From: Batkoa obscura
Lineage: Eukaryota; Entomophthoromycota; Entomophthoromycetes; Entomophthorales; Batkoaceae
Reading direction: 5' to 3'
DNA: 64,000 nt
NCBI GenBank assembly: GCA_030770535.1
Contig: JASVEC010000005.1
Span: 558,001-622,000 of the forward strand
Below are positions 1-9,939 of this stretch, piece by piece. The notes beneath the pieces are model-generated. The model worked only from the letters and a program-made list of their open reading frames with translations. It made no database searches and was not told where the DNA came from. The first letter of the stretch is position 1. Each line of letters begins with the position of its first letter. A program made the translations under genes and the position numbers.

Positions 1-207
1 GAGGGATAATATCCTTATTATAATTATAAAACGAATATAATATTGCTTAGGTTGTTATTTAATGCGTAATTACAATAACAATAATAGTAATAGGAGAGAA
101 AAGTAAAGAATAGTTAATAAAGTTACCTATACTAACAAGAGTAGTAAATTTTATTTTATTAAAGGATAAAAGGAACGAAGCTAAAAAACGAATAAGAATC
201 AAATAGA
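1..207. other. 3' flank of first WOPR gene
   Basis: AT-rich sequence downstream of the minus-strand WOPR gene that ends at 208. I see no gene or repeat in it. Confidence 0.5.
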
Positions 208-927
208 CTATAGTTGTATGAATTCATTGATCTTATCCAAATGATAACGATCAATGCTGAAGATGTTTGGGTTTGGAACAGTATTAGAAGGTAGCTCTTT
301 ACTTATGGCCTCACCAATACTTGGTAACGAAAGTCTTTCTTCTTCATTATTAGTCTTGGAATTCAAATCAATATCAGGTAGTGTAGTTCTTCTATGGTTA
401 ATGACCATTCTAGAAGGAAGAGGGATTCTTTTACGTTTTGGCTTTGGCTGAACTTTATAAGTGTATTTTTGTAGTTGATCCAGAAGGCCGGGGATATTAG
501 TTAAAGAGCTGGCTTTGGGTAGGATAAGCTTATTATTTAATACATCCATAGGACGATAATAATTAAATAAATGAAATTTATGGTTGTTAGGGGCTACTAT
601 CACTATTGATTTCTTATGTAATACTTGATGTTTATCTACATCAGTTTTTATAATTTCAGCATCATGTGAGTCATAAGGCAAAGTGGATTGTTGTTGATAG
701 ACGAAGAAGCCATCCATTAAACGAGAAGGGGTCCACGAAATGCCGTCACTCCATCTCTTTATATTAGTATCATTTTCATTTAAGATAAACGTGGTACCAC
801 TACGTATCTGCATCTTTTCAGTAAATGTTAAACGTGCTTTTTTTTGGTCTAAGTAGCCATTTACACTAGCCTCAATTAAGATTAAAGCATCTTGGATGTC
901 TTCAACATAACCTTTAAATTCTTTCAT
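208..927 (-). CDS. WOPR (Gti1/Pac2) family regulator, 239 aa
   Basis: The protein carries the two-part WOPR DNA-binding domain of fungal master regulators (Wor1, Mit1, Ryp1, Gti1, Pac2). The first half spans about residues 3-80, with the helix-forming start FKGYVEDIQDALILIEA, the RSGTTF strand and the hallmark RWSDG at 59-63 followed by SWTPSR. The second half spans about 104-155 and includes FNYY at 121-124. A basic patch KPKRKR (162-167) could be a nuclear signal. The tail is polar, with an LPSI motif at 201-204 and a possible short C-terminal helix. Most family members are longer, with long Gln/Asn-rich tails, so this is a compact form. It resembles the gene at 27157 (RSG and RWSDG) more than the other five. 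The ATG at 927 opens directly into the domain. Nuclear role and target genes are inferred from the family only. Confidence 0.9.
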   Translation of the reverse strand: MKEFKGYVEDIQDALILIEASVNGYLDQKKARLTFTEKMQIRSGTTFILNENDTNIKRWSDGISWTPSRLMDGFFVYQQQSTLPYDSHDAEIIKTDVDKHQVLHKKSIVIVAPNNHKFHLFNYYRPMDVLNNKLILPKASSLTNIPGLLDQLQKYTYKVQPKPKRKRIPLPSRMVINHRRTTLPDIDLNSKTNNEEERLSLPSIGEAISKELPSNTVPNPNIFSIDRYHLDKINEFIQL

Positions 928-2474
928 TATAAATCAACTTTAACACAAAAAATTAGGAATGGACTAAAAGTTTATTAAATTTAATTTTGAAAAAGTTATT
1001 TATATATTGAGATAGAAATTCATATTTTTCCAAAGGACCAATAAGGTTTAAGTTATTAAATGCAATGCTACCTATTATTTTGAATTTATTGTACCAGTTA
1101 AATTTTGAAGTGGTTTAATCTTTAAACCAAAATAAAATTGTTACTGCAACTTAACTTGACATGGTATAACTTATTTTAAGGATAAAAAGAGCATATATTT
1201 TTAGAAAGTTTACCCTATAGTTTTATTATCTTTTTAAAAAAATCAAGAATAGGTTTTATAATTGATATTATAAATGTTATGAGCATCTGTTATTCTTAAA
1301 GCTAAAATCCAGCCTATACATCGTATTATGTTTAAGGGTGTTTAAAGGAAACCTTTTATTAGTATTAGTTAAGCTTTAAATATTAATATTCCGCTCTTTC
1401 TATATTTAATTATTTATTATACTACTATATAGTAACAAGAAATCTTAATAACAAATAATTAATAAAATGAAATAAAGATCCTAATTGTTTTAGTTTAAAT
1501 AGTAATTTATACTATCCGTCAATCAATTAGTTTTCAAGTCCATCTTTGCTTTCTAAAATACTCTATTTAGTAATAAAACTCGTAAAAATAAATGAAAAGT
1601 TTAAGGAAAAGGAGTAGCATCAATATTTTTTTAAGAAAATAAGATTGGGCTTAAATATAGATTTAATTATATTGTTAAAAGATGTATGTATATTTAATAT
1701 TTATTTAATTATAAGTATAAAATATCAATTATTTTCATTTTATAGAATGATAATCTCTCTCTTTTTTTCTACCTAATTAATTAGTGATTTGTTCTCAAAG
1801 TTAATATTAAAAGCTTAATAAAGATTGAGTAAAAAATTTAATAAAGTTGATTTTTTAAAAATAGCACTATCACATATTTGCAGAGTGTAAATTTACCATT
1901 AAAGTTGTAAATTATAACTAACTACCTTGAGTTTAGTTTAAAACTATTATTTATTTTAAATATATACATTAAAAAAAAGCATCTTTTAAAAAGAAGTACA
2001 AATCTAATAACAAAAATAACATCATGTATTCTATATAATAGTATATTATACAAGAAGACTACATCAGTCGATGTGGTCTTACTATTTTCAAGTCAAATGT
2101 TCCATATCTCGACTCATGTTAAATAACAAGTATGCATATTTCTATTTTTAACAAACTTAATATCAGAAGCCTGTTGATATAAAAGGTAATTAAGTAAAAT
2201 TCATTTATTATAGTTTTACTTTGATTTCTAATTATTCAAATTACATCACTATTTATTTGTTGCTACAATTAAATTGTTTGTAGTTTTTAGCCTGTATCTA
2301 TTTTTAGATTATTTTCAACTCTTAAAGCAAGGATGCCAAGCAAACTTGTTTTTAATACAAAATTCGGTATTATTAGCGTTTTACGAATGTGCTAAGCTTA
2401 CACCTATTGGAGTAATATTTTCCGCTTTTGATTTACTGCAAAAGCTGAAATTAAGCATCAACACTATGAAAATA
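928..2474. other. Intergenic, upstream of WOPR gene
   Basis: About 1.5 kb of AT-rich sequence without a credible coding region. A TATA-like ATTTATATA (998-1006, minus-strand sense) lies about 75 bp upstream of the 927 start. A hairpin with an 11-bp stem and 4-nt loop lies at 2055-2080. Confidence 0.4.
2055..2080. repeat. Short hairpin
   Basis: AAGACTACATC pairs with GATGTGGTCTT across the loop AGTC, with one G-T pair. It stands alone in intergenic DNA. No function can be assigned and it may be chance. Confidence 0.3.
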
Positions 2475-2599
2475 CAGCTGCTGCAACTTTTTTGCGAGCT
2501 AACTAGTAATAATTTTTATAGCTAATCCTCATAATTTATATGGGTTTTGACATAAAATTTACTCTTAAATAAATAGTTAGCTAGTTCGCAAGAGAGCTG
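2475..2599. repeat. Family B inverted-repeat element (MITE)
   Basis: The ends are inverted: CAGCTGCTGCAACTTTTTTG on the left and CGCAAGAGAGCTG on the right, flanked by TA on the left. An internal AGCTAACTA / TAGTTAGCT pair continues the inverted repeat. Related copies lie at 11312, 25233, 48372 and 59965. No coding capacity. Confidence 0.55.
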
Positions 2600-2682
2600 T
2601 GGAACATATGTGTTTATTTATTTTATTAAATTTATAAAAGTCACATAGATTTACAAATTTGAGGCTAAATTATCCCGGATAA

Positions 2683-2916
2683 TTATTTTGGAATTTTGGC
2701 TGGACTTTCAAACTCACCAACTCCTAAAAGTTGCACAAATTTATCTGCATTTAAATCTGGGTAACTATCAAGTGCAACACAAAGTTGAAGGATTATTGAT
2801 ATCCAACTAATTAACATTATAAAGTATATCCAAATTATCAATGATTTAACGGAATTAAAACTATAATTGAATGGAATGGAATTATTGATGAAACAAGGCT
2901 TAAAACCATTTTCCAT
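2683..2916 (-). CDS. Doubtful small membrane-like ORF, 77 aa
   Basis: An ATG-initiated frame with a strongly hydrophobic stretch at about residues 22-48, followed by a more ordinary hydrophilic tail (ALDSYPDLNADKFVQLLG). I recognise no family. The tail composition is less lysine/isoleucine-biased than random AT-rich frames here, which is the only reason to keep it. It could be a fragment of a decayed gene, a single exon, or chance. Confidence 0.22.
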   Translation of the reverse strand: MENGFKPCFINNSIPFNYSFNSVKSLIIWIYFIMLISWISIILQLCVALDSYPDLNADKFVQLLGVGEFESPAKIPK

Positions 2917-3220
2917 TTATATGTATTACAAAAAGCTAAGAATTACATTGGGATCGTGGTATTCAGCGCATAAGTTATGTGCCAAAGGCTTTATAAGTTT
3001 ACATGTATGAAGAAATTATTTACAAAGTTATTTAATTACACTAAAAACTAATCCCAGCTACTCAATTGCTCATAGTCGTTAAAAAAAACTAGTTGAACTA
3101 TTCAATTAAAACTAGGAATCCATAGCAGTAGAAACACTAAGATAAAGTTAATTTTGGTATTTAACCTAGATCAAATAAATAAAACATTAACAAAATAAAT
3201 AAAAATAAATATATGATAAA

Positions 3221-3754
3221 TTAATTTAATAGCTCAGATATATTTTTCCCCTGAGGATGAAATCTTTTTTCAAGAAGGTTAGAAAACTGTTCAAAATAAA
3301 CAGTGGCATAAAGAGCAGGGCTAAATAAGAAGTTAAAATGGTCATTGGGATCCGTATCTTGTTTCATTTGCTCTATATCTTTACTACCCTCTTCTGGTTC
3401 AACTTGATCAATTTTAAACTCTTTAATCTCTTTAGTTACAAATTGATGAAGCTCACGAACTTGTTTTGGGTGACTTTGTTGTTTCAAAAAAGCTTCAAAT
3501 TTATTATTGTCCAAAATCAATCCATTTTTCTTTACAAAGTTGACCCAGTTTACTACTCCATCAGCTCCACTCTTAGTAAATAAATCTGCTAATTGGTTAT
3601 ATAAAGCAAAAAATTCTGTGGGCATCTCTTTCTTTGCAATCTCAACATATTTGTTATCATCTTCTGGTAAATAATAACCTTCTGGTTTATCTTTGATCAT
3701 ATCTCCCTCCATTTTAAATCTTGGTGCAATATATTGATATGTTTCTGCTTCCAT
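3221..3754 (-). CDS. Hypothetical protein, paralog of 5288-5764
   Basis: A 177-aa soluble, acidic, helix-rich protein with no signal peptide or membrane segment. I do not recognise the family. It aligns over its centre with the next gene upstream (YNQLADLF vs FNKLSDIF; RELHQFVTKE vs KELHHFLVKE) and again near the C-terminus (NFLFSP vs GFLFDP, then EQFSNLLEKRF vs DQCDQLIKNKF). This implies a tandem duplication with considerable divergence. Conserved positions are the aromatic and Leu residues of the helices and the FLF motif. The gene starts at an ATG preceded by a TATATAAAC-like element at 3788-3797 (minus sense). It may be a lineage-specific family. Confidence 0.75.
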   Translation of the reverse strand: MEAETYQYIAPRFKMEGDMIKDKPEGYYLPEDDNKYVEIAKKEMPTEFFALYNQLADLFTKSGADGVVNWVNFVKKNGLILDNNKFEAFLKQQSHPKQVRELHQFVTKEIKEFKIDQVEPEEGSKDIEQMKQDTDPNDHFNFLFSPALYATVYFEQFSNLLEKRFHPQGKNISELLN

Positions 3755-4803
3755 TTTTATTAAGAATTTATTTGTTGGATTTATTTTGTTTATATATCCT
3801 TAATCTCGTTATTTAAGTCCAACTTTTATAGATTAAAAGTACAAATTGTATATTTCCATTTTCAACTTCTTGTTGTTATTTTGATGCGGGTTTATTGGTT
3901 ATTCTAAAATGAAACGTGACCTAAATTTTATTTTCCAAGTAGAGATTTGAAATTTAATATAGGTTAAATTTTATTTATCACTGGTTAGCGGTAGTTTTTA
4001 TAATCACTAAATTAATAATCATACTGAATTCCGTTAATTTTCAAATTTTTGTTTTAGAATGAGCAGTTAACCACTGCACAATTGAAATTTAACATCTGTA
4101 AAGATTAGAACCACTTCAAACAATATGGCTTGGTATAAATTGACAGTTTAAAGTTTTTCCTTTATGTGATCTAAGTTATTAGTGTATACTTGTAAATTCG
4201 GATGTTGTTTACTATTATACTTTCCTTTCCTTTCCTTGAGTATTAAACCAATTGTATTTGTTACTTGAACATCTTAATAGAAATATCTATAGATAATCTT
4301 TTTTAAATTTTGGATTTTGAGTACATAATATTTTATCTTATTTTATTATTATCCGTTTATTTCATCATTCCCATATCTTGTGTCCTTGAGCGTTTTTAAC
4401 CATAGATTTGAAGTTAGTATCATTTAGTGATTAATGTAAAAAACAGAAGTATACATCAAGCATTGGAAGGAAATAAGCTAAATATTTTAATTAAAAGCTT
4501 GAAAAAAGAATAAATAACAAAGAATAGTAAGATTTTATAGCTCAAAGATAGAACTATAAAACACTATGAGAATCCCTATTTCATTTGGGCATTTGCTTAT
4601 TTTTAATCAGCTTAAAATTAAATGTATCTTATAGTTAAAAGTTCAAATAAAAACGCCACTATAGAAATATGATGTTTAAAGGGGTATTACAACAGTAGCT
4701 AATAAAAAAATAAATCAAATAAAGTAAACATAACTTTAACTATTATTCAGGAAATAATTCTAAAAAAATAAAGTGTTTATTTCACTGAATAAAACTATCG
4801 GAA
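3755..4803. other. Intergenic
   Basis: About 1 kb between the 3221 gene and tRNA-Leu. I see a TATA-like element near 3790 for the minus-strand gene and nothing else. Confidence 0.4.
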
Positions 4804-4885
4804 TGTCAACTGTGGGGTTCGAACCCACGCCTCTCTCGAGATTGCATCTTAAGTGCAACGCCTTAGACCGCTCGGCCAAATTGAC
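4804..4885 (-). tRNA. tRNA-Leu (TAA)
   Basis: Read on the minus strand, this is an 82-nt cloverleaf. The acceptor stem is GTCAATT/AGTTGAC with discriminator A, and the D arm contains GGCCGAGCGGTCTAAGGC. The anticodon loop CTTAAGA on stem TTGCA/TGCAA gives anticodon TAA. There is an extended variable arm, as class II tRNA-Leu requires, and a T arm with GGTTCGAACCC. No intron. Confidence 0.93.
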
Positions 4886-5287
4886 TCTGTCCTTTATATT
4901 GTAAGTATTAATTTATTTAAGCTTTTGACTACATAGTCATATATTTGATTAAAATAAATATCAACCTATGAGTTTTAAATGTTATATGTATATGTTTCAT
5001 TTACATATGACTACACTTAAAATGTTATATTGTTTATAGTCGAAAATCCAATACATTCTTTATATAATCTACATTAGAAATTCGAAATAAACTTTTCAAA
5101 CTATTATACTGACTAAAATCATAAAATTCAAATATGGAACATAAATTCTGATGTTACAGAATATCTTTGTTAGCCCATATTATCTTTCATTTAAATCAAA
5201 TGATTGCTTAAAATATGAGAAAATGAACAGGTAATAGAAACATTAATTTATTTAATGCCAATACTTGACTAAATCCAAACTGGATAC
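4886..5287. other. Intergenic
   Basis: About 400 bp of AT-rich DNA between tRNA-Leu and the 3' end of the 5288 gene. No features seen. Confidence 0.4.
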
Positions 5288-5764
5288 TTATTCATCATCA
5301 TCATTAACATTAAACTTATTTTTAATCAATTGATCACATTGGTCGTATAAAGCCATAGCTTGGAAGTTTGGATCAAAAAGGAATCCAAAGTTATCTCCAG
5401 TTTCTTGTTCTGCTTTTTCTTCTTTTTCGCGCTCCTCCTTGCTTTGTTTTTCAATCTTAATATCAAGTTCTTTTACCAAAAAATGATGGAGTTCCTTGAT
5501 AACTTTTGGATTTTTTTGCTTGTTAGCAAACTCTTCTAATTTCTCTTTACTTGCTTCTGTTCCTTGCTCAAGTATAAATTTTTTCCAGGCTGAAATACCT
5601 TCTCCTTTAGCTTGATTGAATATATCAGATAATTTATTAAATGTCTTATAATAATCCTCAGGTACGTTTCCACCTTCTCTTTCAAGATAGTTATCACCTT
5701 CTGGATCACCAGCTAATTTGTATTTTGGAAAGTTCAACTCGGAATTATTAGTTTCAGTGGTCAT
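5288..5764 (-). CDS. Hypothetical protein, paralog of 3221-3754
   Basis: A 158-aa charged, helical protein without signal or membrane segment. The family is unknown to me. Its middle (about residues 40-105) matches the neighbouring 177-aa protein. Both also share an aromatic GFLFD/NFLFS block near residue 130 and a closing amphipathic helix. A highly charged EKQSKEEREKEEKAEQE segment at about 104-120 predicts a single helix or coiled coil, and the protein ends in the acidic NVNDDDE. The two genes share orientation, about 1.5 kb apart with tRNA-Leu between them, so they are a dispersed tandem pair rather than an operon. Confidence 0.75.
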   Translation of the reverse strand: MTTETNNSELNFPKYKLAGDPEGDNYLEREGGNVPEDYYKTFNKLSDIFNQAKGEGISAWKKFILEQGTEASKEKLEEFANKQKNPKVIKELHHFLVKELDIKIEKQSKEEREKEEKAEQETGDNFGFLFDPNFQAMALYDQCDQLIKNKFNVNDDDE

Positions 5765-6343
5765 TTTACAAATGAATAGGAGATAAAAAAGTAAAAAAGT
5801 AAAATTTTTTTTTTTTACATATATACTTTTAGAGTTTCTTGTTTAATTAATTGTTTATTCTTTTCGTTCTTAATTATGTTAGTTTTTTTTGCTTATCTTA
5901 AATACTTTTTTGCATCATACCAGCATAGTTTTTTATTAATTCAAAACGATTCAAATAATCATACACTAAACAATAAAATAAATATTATAAGTTTTTAAGT
6001 ATTGAAATATATCCCCATATAGAGTTTATAAAAAGTAAAATCAGTTTAGTATCAACAATTTTAAGTTTGTTAATGTATTTTAATATAGTTTTGCCTATAT
6101 TTAGATATTAGCACTTAATTAATGAATAAAAGCGATACCAAAACAAAATGTTTATTTTGAAATAAAATAAATCATAGTAAATTTCATATTTGTTTTTTGT
6201 GAATTTAATTATTATGCTCATATTTATCGTTTTATCATAAGAATTAGGATAATATATGTCCATGTTTCCTATTTTAAAAGTTTAAGACTTTTCCAACTTT
6301 TGTATAAAAACATCAATATTAAAAACAATAACTTTTAAATATA
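5765..6343. other. Intergenic, upstream of 5288 gene
   Basis: AT-rich with long A/T runs just upstream of the start. No coding region or repeat recognised. Confidence 0.4.
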
Positions 6344-6443
6344 TGGGGATGTTTTTTATTTATTTTGTCACTTTTTCCATTTTTTTAAGCGCTATTTAAG
6401 CAGAAAAATTGTTAGTAAAAGTCTTAAAAAAGATACATCCACA
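6344..6443 (-). mobile_element. MITE family A, full-length copy
   Basis: Ends TGGGGATG and ...CATCCACA, flanked by TA on both sides. The internal AAGCGCTATTT core typical of the family is present. Orientation here and below: plus means the end carrying GATGTATTTTTTTG is on the left. Confidence 0.85.
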
Positions 6444-6751
6444 TATAATATTTTGATTTTAATTAGCTGCTCTTTTAAAAACATTAAAAAAAGCAAAATC
6501 CTTTACAACTTTATAAGTCATTGTCCTTTGGTTTTATACTCATCTTTCAACATCTCAATATATATATATATTTATGTATTTCAAATGAGAATAGCAGCTT
6601 ACAGACTATTTATTTACGGTATATTGAAATCAGCATTGATGCATATTAATTGTATTTTAATTTGCTTAACTGAATTATTATCTTCTAAAATTTAGGTGGC
6701 TAAAGAGTGAACAAAACTGAAAGGAAAAAAAGCATTTATATCTTAGCCTTG

Positions 6752-7211
6752 TGTGAAAGTTGATACTCAAGGGTCGGAGTTAAAAGCTACTCTTAATTAA
6801 TTTGCCTTGAGTCGAACGGTCTTAGTTTATGTAACTAAGATAGACTTAACTTAATAGAAATAGTACGTAATAAGCTACGAATTATGTAAAACAAATATAA
6901 TGGAAGATACTACCGTAAAATCTATGTAAGATGTTGTCTGAAAGACTTAGTGACTTTATTAACGATACGTTATCAGGGAGTAATCCAATTAAAAAAGCCT
7001 CGAGTTATCATGTTGAAGGATCTCTTTTATACTCCAATAAGTATGGATATCAAAACGAGAAGATAATACTCTTTGCAATATGAAGTTAGAAATTCTCGCA
7101 GCAAATCAAAATAAGGGACTGAATTGATTGTGTTTGAACTTGAGAATACAACAACTTAAGTGATTGTTGTGTTATAATCAATCTGAGAGCCAAATAAAGC
7201 AATATTTCACA
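6752..7211 (+). mobile_element. Solo-LTR-like repeat, copy 1
   Basis: A 460-bp repeat beginning TGTGAAAG and ending TTTCACA, flanked by a 4-bp direct repeat CTTG (6748-6751 and 7212-7215). Three further copies lie at 19651, 31095 and 44006 in the same orientation. TG...CA ends and a 4-5-bp target duplication fit a solo LTR of an LTR retroelement. No internal element sequence is present. This copy and the one at 31095 form one subtype. It is a fossil. Confidence 0.6.
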
Positions 7212-7952
7212 CTTGTATAGTTTTATTTCTTTGTTTTATCACTAGACTGTATACAAGAAAATAGTTATTAAGCCAATATTTTTTTGCTTTAACTTTATAT
7301 TAGTATTAACTAAAAAATTTGATTTTCTTATTTCTAATAAGTCTTTTTTTATTTCCTATCATTTTACTAACTCTAAGTTTTACTACAGTTAAGCTACACT
7401 ATTTTTAATTGTTGCTTCGATATTACAAGAATAATAGATTACAAGTATAATTTATAAATGGTATAAAGGGACATGTGCTATACATAATGAAAAACAAAGG
7501 TGCAATAAATATGATAGCAATCTATTTTCTACTCTTTATTATTTTCATTTCATGAATTATTTGATCAATTACTGTTTCATTAATTAATTTGTTATCTTAA
7601 ATTCATTAAAACTATAAAAGAGCAAAGATGTTATAATAAAAATAGTATGTGAATTTTAAAGCCGTATATTGAGTTGGTATATATAACATATGATTAAATC
7701 AAAACATGTATTGTTTCATTAAACAGACGATTCTAAAGTTTAAAATGACCGTATATAATTACATTTAATTAACTTTACTCAAAAGTAAGATGAGGTATTA
7801 AACCGGATTCATTAATTTTACCATTGGATTAAGAAAATAATAGTTCCAAGTTAAGAGACTATAGTAAATACTAATACAACGTGAATTTATCAACCTTTTT
7901 TACTTAAACAATAGTATTTAAAGCTTCTTTAGTAAAAGTTATTAATGACACT
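7212..7952. other. Intergenic
   Basis: About 740 bp of AT-rich DNA between the LTR-like repeat and a GPCR fragment. Nothing recognised. Confidence 0.4.
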
Positions 7953-8187
7953 ATGGTAATAATTATATTTTTAATTAACATATTAGTGAACATATTAGTA
8001 ATTTTATTCAGAAAAGATAGATCACTGCTGATAGGCTTAAGTTTTACAACTTTAACTATTTTATCTAATATAAGTATTATTATTGTAAGAATAACTCAAG
8101 AAGCTATATCTGTTATAACCGATAATAATGTAATGTTTGATATATATTCATGCCAAACTTTTGAAATATTTTACTTTAATACTAATA
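7953..8187 (+). pseudogene. GPCR gene fragment (TM1-TM2), cut off by MITEs
   Basis: The frame from ATG 7953 encodes FLINILVNILVILFRKDRSL followed by IGLSF, ITQEAISVI and CQTFEIF. It aligns with residues about 20-87 of the intact GPCR at 41738 (VLNIMVGIVVILLVKEKSF, LGFSF, LTQEIISII, CQILGVF) and more closely with the dead copy at 39052-40121. Relative to that copy about eight codons are missing after the initial Met-Val. Similarity stops where a MITE begins at 8188, in the loop before TM3. Weak TM3-like coding may resume after the MITE pair (about 8455-8510) but I cannot confirm it. TM4 to TM7 are absent. Confidence 0.7.
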
Positions 8188-8290
8188 TGTGGGGATGTAT
8201 TTTTTTATTTAAAAATTTTACTGATAGCTTTTCCGCTCAATTAACGCTTAAAAAATAGAAAAAGTGATGAAACCATAAAAAACACTCCCA
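8188..8290 (+). mobile_element. MITE family A, left arm of inverted pair
   Basis: Full-length copy, TA on both sides (8186-8187, 8291-8292). It shares private variants (for example CTGATAGCTTTTCCGC and CAATTAACGC) with the inverted copy at 8346, so the two are duplicates of each other. Confidence 0.85.
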
Positions 8291-8345
8291 TATATTGTTA
8301 AACTGAATTAAAAAAATTCATTTAGTATTTTACTTCTTAATTAAT

Positions 8346-8445
8346 TGGGGTGTTTTTTATGGTTTCATCACTTTTTCTATTTTTTAAGCGTTAATTGAGC
8401 GGAAAAGCTATCAGTAAAATCCTTAAATAAAAAAATACATCCCCA
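8346..8445 (-). mobile_element. MITE family A, right arm of inverted pair
   Basis: Inverted near-identical copy of 8188-8290, separated from it by about 55 bp. The outer and inner ends (TTGGGG, CCCCAA) lack clear TA duplications of their own, which suggests it arose by local inverted duplication rather than by independent insertion. Confidence 0.85.
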
Positions 8446-9192
8446 ATTATAATCATGTCTTGAGTTTATTTCTACTATTAAATAACACAGTTTTGAAACT
8501 GCCAATAAACATCTGTATGTGATCAGGGCGTCACGGACAATGCCATATATGGATTTTCACCATTAAAAATTATTTAAGTAGAGTCCAATAAAACTTAAGT
8601 TTATTTAGACGATTTTTTTTATCTAATCAAGTACAATATAGTAGATTTTGAACTATTCGGGTATGTTTCTAATAACTTAATATATATAAAAAGATAGTGT
8701 TCATAAATAACATAAACTCATTTTTGACTATGATAGCTATTTAAACTATTTTTTTTCGATTTCCTTTTTATGATTAAGTTATTAACGGAAATAAATCCTG
8801 GAAATAGGTGATAGAAGTCATTAAATTACAGTTCTAAGCAGTAAGGGGATAGTGGAAATGATTAAATAGTAGTGCTTATATAGCTGAAGTAGCTAAATTA
8901 TCAATATTCCTAAAATAAATCGTGTAAATTGAATTTATATGAATTGTTGCTTAAATTGGTATTAGGTTGTACTTATTCCGGTTAAATGTTTTTACATTTA
9001 ATATATTAAGTTGTCCAATTTCCAATTCCAACCTATAAGATTAACTTATGGGTTCAATAGATGTTCCAACAAATAATTCGTCAAGGGCTAGATTGTCCTT
9101 TAGTTTAAATCCAACTATAGAATTGGTATAGCAATTTTAATTTTAATTTACTAATTTTTTACATAATCTATAAAAATAGAACATCTTTTGAA
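8446..9192. other. Intergenic, upstream of WOPR gene 9250
   Basis: About 750 bp. Besides possible GPCR remains at the left edge I see no feature until the TATA box at 9193. Confidence 0.4.
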
Positions 9193-9200
9193 TATAAATA
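9193..9200 (+). promoter_or_regulatory. TATA box of WOPR gene 9250
   Basis: TATAAATA ends 49 bp before the ATG. The same octamer sits 35-49 bp upstream of three other WOPR genes in this window. Confidence 0.55.
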
Positions 9201-9249
9201 GGCATCACATCAGTTTTAAAATATTAAAATTTAATCTTTTAAATTGGTA

Positions 9250-9939
9250 ATGGAATTTGTAGGATATATCGAAAGCGTTTATGACTCCTTTTTAATCGCA
9301 GAGGCTGCAAGGTTAGGTCAAATTAAATTATTAGATAGGCGTCCAACTATAGATGAAAAAACAACCTTATTTCATGGCAAGACAGTAATATTCGAAGAAG
9401 ACTCGTCTGGGATAAAAAGATGGACAGATGGGAAGCGCTGGAGTAATTCTAAGCTCAAAAACGGCTTTTTTGTTTATCAGGAGATATTGAACAGTCCTTC
9501 AGATAAAATGAATGTAAACTTTTTAATCAATGAAAGAAAGTTAATAAAAAAAGCCATTAAAGTAAAGTCTGGGGATTCCAAATGCTTCAGTATTGTCAAT
9601 TATTTTTATGAAGAAGACGTTAAGAGTTTAGCTATGCCATCAAGCTATCCTTTTAAAGACTTAGTTTATATATCAGAAAACATCAAATACTATTCTTATA
9701 TAAAATGTTTCCGCAGCAGTTCCAAAGCTTATAGGCAGCCAAATAAAGTTTTGAACAGTTTGTCGAAATTTATGGTTGAAAAGGCTAAAGGCAGTATAGG
9801 GCAAGCGGCTTTAACATCTTCGAGTTTCCCACCAATATCACCAAGTAACAAAGCAGAGTTTAGTGATATTCCACCAGTAGATTCCTCTAATACCCAGGGA
9901 TCACATGATAAGCTTAGGATGGAAAACCTATTATCATAA
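9250..9939 (+). CDS. WOPR (Gti1/Pac2) family regulator, 229 aa
   Basis: The frame is open from a TTG at 9244, but the first ATG is 9250, giving MEFVGYIES as in the other WOPR paralogs; I use that start. The first domain half (residues 1-77) carries FVGYIESVYDSFLIAEAA, the FHGKTVIF strand and RWTDG at 57-61 with GFFVYQ. The second half (about 97-150) carries KKAIKVKSG and VNYFY at 116-120. A short conserved segment after the domain, IKCFRSSSKAYR (151-162), recurs in the genes at 16935 and 22654. The tail is Ser/Pro-rich with FPPI at 193-196. A TATA box lies at 9193. Likely a DNA-binding transcription regulator; targets unknown. Confidence 0.9.
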   Translation: MEFVGYIESVYDSFLIAEAARLGQIKLLDRRPTIDEKTTLFHGKTVIFEEDSSGIKRWTDGKRWSNSKLKNGFFVYQEILNSPSDKMNVNFLINERKLIKKAIKVKSGDSKCFSIVNYFYEEDVKSLAMPSSYPFKDLVYISENIKYYSYIKCFRSSSKAYRQPNKVLNSLSKFMVEKAKGSIGQAALTSSSFPPISPSNKAEFSDIPPVDSSNTQGSHDKLRMENLLS

